Source: Cristatella mucedo
Taxonomy: Eukaryota; Bryozoa; Phylactolaemata; Cristatellidae
Direction of reading: 5' to 3'
Length of the DNA stretch: 64,000 bases
Assembly (NCBI GenBank): GCA_009760855.2
Contig: WPIO01000046.1
Coordinates: 2,039,501-2,103,500, forward strand
A program made the position numbers and the translations under genes. Below, piece by piece: positions 23,203 to 64,000 of the stretch. The notes under the pieces are model-generated. The model made no database searches and was not told the DNA's origin. It was given only the letters and a program-made list of their open reading frames with translations. The number at the start of each line of letters is the position of its first letter. Within the stretch, counting starts at the first letter, position 1.

Positions 23203-23610
23203 ACAAAAACAAATGCATACACTGCTGGTGTATGTGCGTTTGGTGCACCGTCGTCCCACCACAATTCTTCATGACCTCCCTTGAATGGCCAGGCATATAG
23301 ACCATCAGATTCTGCACTGGTCCTTCTGCAGTACCATATTCAAATGAGCCTAAGTTGTACTAAAGAGATCAGCTACTTGTGTAGGCCGAACATCTGCCTC
23401 GTCGATATCGCTCCACAGTCGTAAATCGGGAGGGGGTTGATAGTATCCCTTGCCTACATCTACCACTTCCAGTCGGTCAGAAGCTTCTCATAACAACTGC
23501 TATCTTGCAAAGTCGAGCGTGAGTCTCTAGCAACAGTAGGCAATCTGGGGCTTGGCCTGCAGAGGAATTTCAGAACACAGCTGTCGCCAACCCTAACCAT
23601 TCCATTGACG

Positions 23611-23745
23611 AGCTGGTTTGGTCCACCGGTTAAGGTGCTCGCTCTGACCAAGGCCTGGCTTGGGTCTCGGGCTGGAGCCCCGAGGCATATGTGAAGCACC
23701 TGAATAGAGATTAAGTTCTCTTGGGGCGCTATACAAATAAATTAT
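23611..23745 (+). mobile_element. SINE with L2-type 3' tail
   Basis: tRNA-like head (TGGTTTGGTCCACCGGTTAA then GGTGCTCGCTC, and a degraded box B) joined to AGCACCTGAATAGAGATTAAG + TTCTCTTGGGGCGCTATAC, the same hairpin that ends the L2-like LINEs. Confidence 0.7.
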
Positions 23746-25692
23746 ATGTTTTTACATATATATATAGGGCATGTCCAATCTTACACCTGCTGCCATCTGG
23801 ATGATCGTAAAAACCCAGACAGCTACAGCCATTTACTGCCTTCATTTTGATGTGCCCAGAATTCAGCAACTTCTTTTGCTCGTCTTACCTGCTACACCAG
23901 CACGCAGTCTCACGTGCTCACTGGCCTGGTCCTGCAAAGGTGTTCCTGGGCACTGTCACGTTATGCTACTTACTTTACTACTTACGTTACTGCAACGAAT
24001 TTAGCACTGATCAAGGGCGAACTCAGGTACCTGGGGAGAAAACGCACTGCACATAAGAATCAAACACAGGTCTCTGTACTCCAACATCTGCACCCTTCTT
24101 TTCACCCGAGGACACTTGCCTTGCAAAAGTGACGACACCAAATCAGCCTAAAGTTTCGTTAATAATATTTTTTCCTAAAAGGATTCGAAGTCACAAGATG
24201 TTGGCTTGGGTCTGGGGATAGCTTATCAATAAGGTTTAGTTAAACGCGAGCATGGGCATGCTTTCTATATGGATCAGCTCGGTAGTGGACTGAGTCGGAG
24301 TGATACCAATGGCATGTGAATATCGAGGGATGGATATCTCTTGCTAGTCTCTTAAATGCATGTAGCTGTGACGAGTACTGGTGCAGCGGTAGTAAAAAGC
24401 ACCATAACACTGACAAAACACGGCTACCAACGGTTGATGGATGACACACAAGTCAACAGAGGAAGAAAAAGCAGCAACTAGGGATGGAACATCGAAAGAA
24501 AGATTGAATGTTGACTGCCGGATTAGGCAACAGCAAATGCATTAAAAAAATCTTGATTTATATGGGTGTGCATTGCCACAACAGAGTTACATCAGCACAT
24601 TATCAGCACTGAAAGTATCCCGCATGGAAGCTTTAGGCATTGCCAGCCTCAACACCAGGTCCCTAAAGCGCGAGGCCTAGTCTGCTGCTGTAACAGCACG
24701 GCAGGCGATGTAAGCAGACCAAACGCGAGATCGGCTACCATGGCACCTGCAGCTGATAGTGCTGCTGTGCTAAGTACAATGCCATACAGGCCGATCTGCA
24801 AAGCCAATCAGCTTTTCCCTTACACATACGGCCTGGTACGATGCTTGAAAATGAACTAATGAAGGACCATAAGGCTGGTGGATGCTCAGGCCTGCCCTGA
24901 CGTTTGAATATCTCAGGAACTCCTTAACGGGAAGTACGTGGTGCCAGAAAATTCACGCCATCAGTAAACCACTGCCTACTGCCATGCCCACAGAAGATAA
25001 CCCCGGACCAACACATCATGAATAGTGCAGATAAAAATATAAAATGTAATGCCTCTCCGTGCCGGCTGCATGCTCCGCGCTCGATTGCAGCAACACCATC
25101 GCCTGCAAGCATGACCAAGGCAAGGCAGGCTGTAGCCAACGACAGGACTGGTTGCCGGTGATGACAGCAAAACATACTCTTAGATGAGCGAGGAGCTGAA
25201 TGGGATTCGGAAAATAGAACTGCAAACAGGAAGCAGACAGCGCACAAGGCACGGACTAGACACATCTGATGTGTACAAAATGCCTGAACTTCTCTACGCA
25301 GAGAAGGCCGAGACATCAGTTCACAGGGAGGAGTCTGCAAAGTTTCTGCCTACAGCACTGCTAGCCACTAGCTAAGAGTCAGGCAGAAACGGCGGTAAGC
25401 TATGCTTCTCTGAATCATGCCAGTTTGCCAGTCGTTACATGCTCAGAGCAGGGTGGTTGAACCTGTGGCCAGTCCGACCACATCGAGGCCAGGTCGATTT
25501 GCGATGGCCTTCCTTGCTCGGGTGAGGGGTTGCAGTATGCTAGTAGCATCACCGTCGACAGAACTGCTACACATTCACCAGCGTGCACAGCCAGACTGGC
25601 CTGTGCGATGTGTACATTATTGGGTGGCTACTCCATCTACTTCTGTGCAGGGCAGCTACTTGAATGCTTCGCAAGCTCGCAGGCAGCCAGGC
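23746..25692. other. Region downstream of the SNX9-like stop codon
   Basis: May include the 3' UTR of the minus-strand gene that ends at 25779. The 138-residue minus-strand frame at 24924-25340 has hydrophobic stretches but no recognisable domain or start context and is probably chance. Confidence 0.3.
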
Positions 25693-25742
25693 CCACGGCT
25701 GCTGCTGCCACTGGCAGCACGAGCTGGCAGCAGCAGCCGTGG
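25693..25742. repeat. Perfect stem-loop, 18-base arms, just after the SNX9-like stop
   Basis: CCACGGCTGCTGCTGCCA, 14-base loop, exact reverse complement. It begins 36 bases downstream of the TAG on the minus strand, so it would be in the 3' UTR of the sorting nexin mRNA. Confidence 0.95.
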
Positions 25743-25778
25743 CAGCACGGCGGCAGCTTCGGCTGCTTCAAAGCGCTG

Positions 25779-62834
<37,056 letters not shown>

Positions 62835-63040
62835 ATCTCTTAGAAACCAGGTCTTCTTGTCTGTGTGTGTACTTTGGTACCTGCACTTTCGCGGCTGGTG
62901 GGGTAACCACCCCAGGCCGGAAACGGTGAGGTTAAGGCTACGCCCTAACGCGAATATCTATTTCGTATGCAGTCGTTATGGCGAGCCACATTTCGGTTGT
63001 GTCAAAAACCGCTGCGGCACTTCCTCATCTGCTGCAGCCC

Positions 63041-63133
63041 TCTCGCTCTCGCTCTTGCTCTTGCTCTCTCTCTCTCTCTCTCTCTCGCTTTCGCTCTTGC
63101 TCTCTCTCTCGCTTGCTCTCTCTCCCTCTCTTT
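63041..63133 (-). promoter_or_regulatory. GA/CT-rich tract upstream of the SNX9-like start
   Basis: Polypurine (GAGAGA with AGC interruptions) on the gene's sense strand, about 210-300 bases upstream of the ATG at 62834. It could act as a GAGA-type promoter element, but it may be only a microsatellite. Confidence 0.3.
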
Positions 63134-63399
63134 TCGTACTTATCTCGGTCTATATGATGTATCTTGAATGTAATATCCGGTGGGTTTGGATGCCAGGTAC
63201 GCTCGTGAGTCCTTTTACAGCGGCGAGTAGGCTACTCGGTCGTCACAGACTTAAGGGTAAGATTACGAATACCGTCTTCGTGTCATCTCCCTTGAGATCC
63301 GCTGGTAAAGTGGCAGCTGCTAGAACGTCAGCCGTGCTCTTATAGGCTCACTTTCTTCGCTCGGCCGCTCCGATTCAGCGTTCGTAGTGGAAGCTAGCA

Positions 63400-63562
63400 C
63401 CTGGGCAATGATAGCCCAGAAAGTAAAGTGCTCGCTCGTCATTGCTGAGGTCGTGGGTTCGAATCCTGCAGTAGGTGATTCTGTATTGCTAACTGCAAGC
63501 GTTGGTGATAGCCGTTAAGGCTCTCTGATGCAATACAAGTGAGGCTGTTAAATCAGCTAATA
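63400..63562 (+). mobile_element. tRNA-derived SINE
   Basis: GTCGTGGGTTCGAATCCTGC box B, AACTGCAAGCGTTGGTGATA centre, GTGAGGCTGTTAAATCAGC end. Upstream of the SNX9-like gene. Confidence 0.88.
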
Positions 63563-64000
63563 TGTATTAGAGCAGTAAACGGAAGATGGGCACGCTACTG
63601 AAACGCACTAGCTCAGGGTGCTGGGCTCAGCTGACGTCTTGTTACCGCTGAATAAGTTCATTGTTGGATGACGGGCAACCATTATATCAAATGTGGCGGG
63701 AAACAATATTTGTACGTAATATTCTATTCCGGCATGCCGGGATGCTTTATGCATTTTTGGGGATTGAGGAATCTAAATTCTAAACCGCATAATAGTTTGT
63801 CTAGATTAGTTGTAGTAATCTTCGACTGTGCAAGTGTATCAGTCGCTTTGCAGATGTATAGGTTATGCACGTAAGCACTTCGCCGGTAAGGAGATTTGAC
63901 GGTAAGTTGGTTCACATCACCTGTTCATTTGGCAGGCAAAGACTAATCGGAAGACTCGGACTAGTCAGAGGACATGCATTCCCGACAACATTACATCACC
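63563..64000. other. No recognisable feature
   Basis: Nothing assignable to the right end. Confidence 0.35.

Noticed and set aside
22826-23317. 163- and 151-residue open frames
   Set aside because: Created by the GA repeat, which has no stop codons; no domain on either side.
24924-25340. 138-residue minus-strand frame with hydrophobic stretches
   Set aside because: No domain, and it lies just downstream of the sorting nexin stop; more likely 3' UTR or intergenic.

Overview
The window is a piece of a repeat-rich animal nuclear genome, most likely from an invertebrate. It has spliced genes with many short exons and GT-AG introns, truncated non-LTR retrotransposons, tRNA-derived SINEs, DNA-transposon relics and long dinucleotide microsatellites. 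Nothing in it looks bacterial, viral or organellar. I cannot name the phylum from sequence alone. No long ORF here is itself a complete host gene; the real genes appear only after joining short exons by domain similarity, splice sites and matching phase.

Two host genes can be assembled, both on the minus strand. (1) A TMEM145/GPR180-like membrane protein enters from the left: four coding exons (9052 down to 1692) encode the signal peptide and most of the extracellular region, and the rest lies beyond base 1. (2) A complete SNX9/SNX18/SNX33-family sorting nexin occupies 62834 down to 25779: 16 coding exons, 1,668 coding bases, 555 residues, with SH3, acidic linker, PX and BAR parts in order and every splice phase consistent.

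The 16.7 kb between the genes (9053-25778) holds L2-like LINE 3' ends, a 564-bp element with terminal inverted repeats, the relic of a hAT/ZMYM1-type transposase split by later insertions, a degenerate satellite with a period near 185 bp, and LTR-like dispersed repeats. The introns of the sorting nexin gene hold most of the other repeats: at least 15 L2-like fragments, about a dozen copies of a tRNA-derived SINE, a second LINE family with an ATTAC-type tail, a degraded orphan invertebrate ORF, and AC, TA, GA and CT microsatellites.

The repeats interact in readable ways. Two short SINEs carry the L2-like 3' hairpin tail, so they probably use its reverse transcriptase. A SINE sits inside an L2 copy, a second-family LINE sits inside another L2 copy, and a mosaic L2 locus contains an inverted segment. 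A further oddity is a set of perfect unrelated stem-loops, four of them in 2.2 kb of one intron and one just after the sorting nexin stop codon. I found no convincing new multi-gene system; the best value of the window is the two reconstructed genes and the transposon archaeology.
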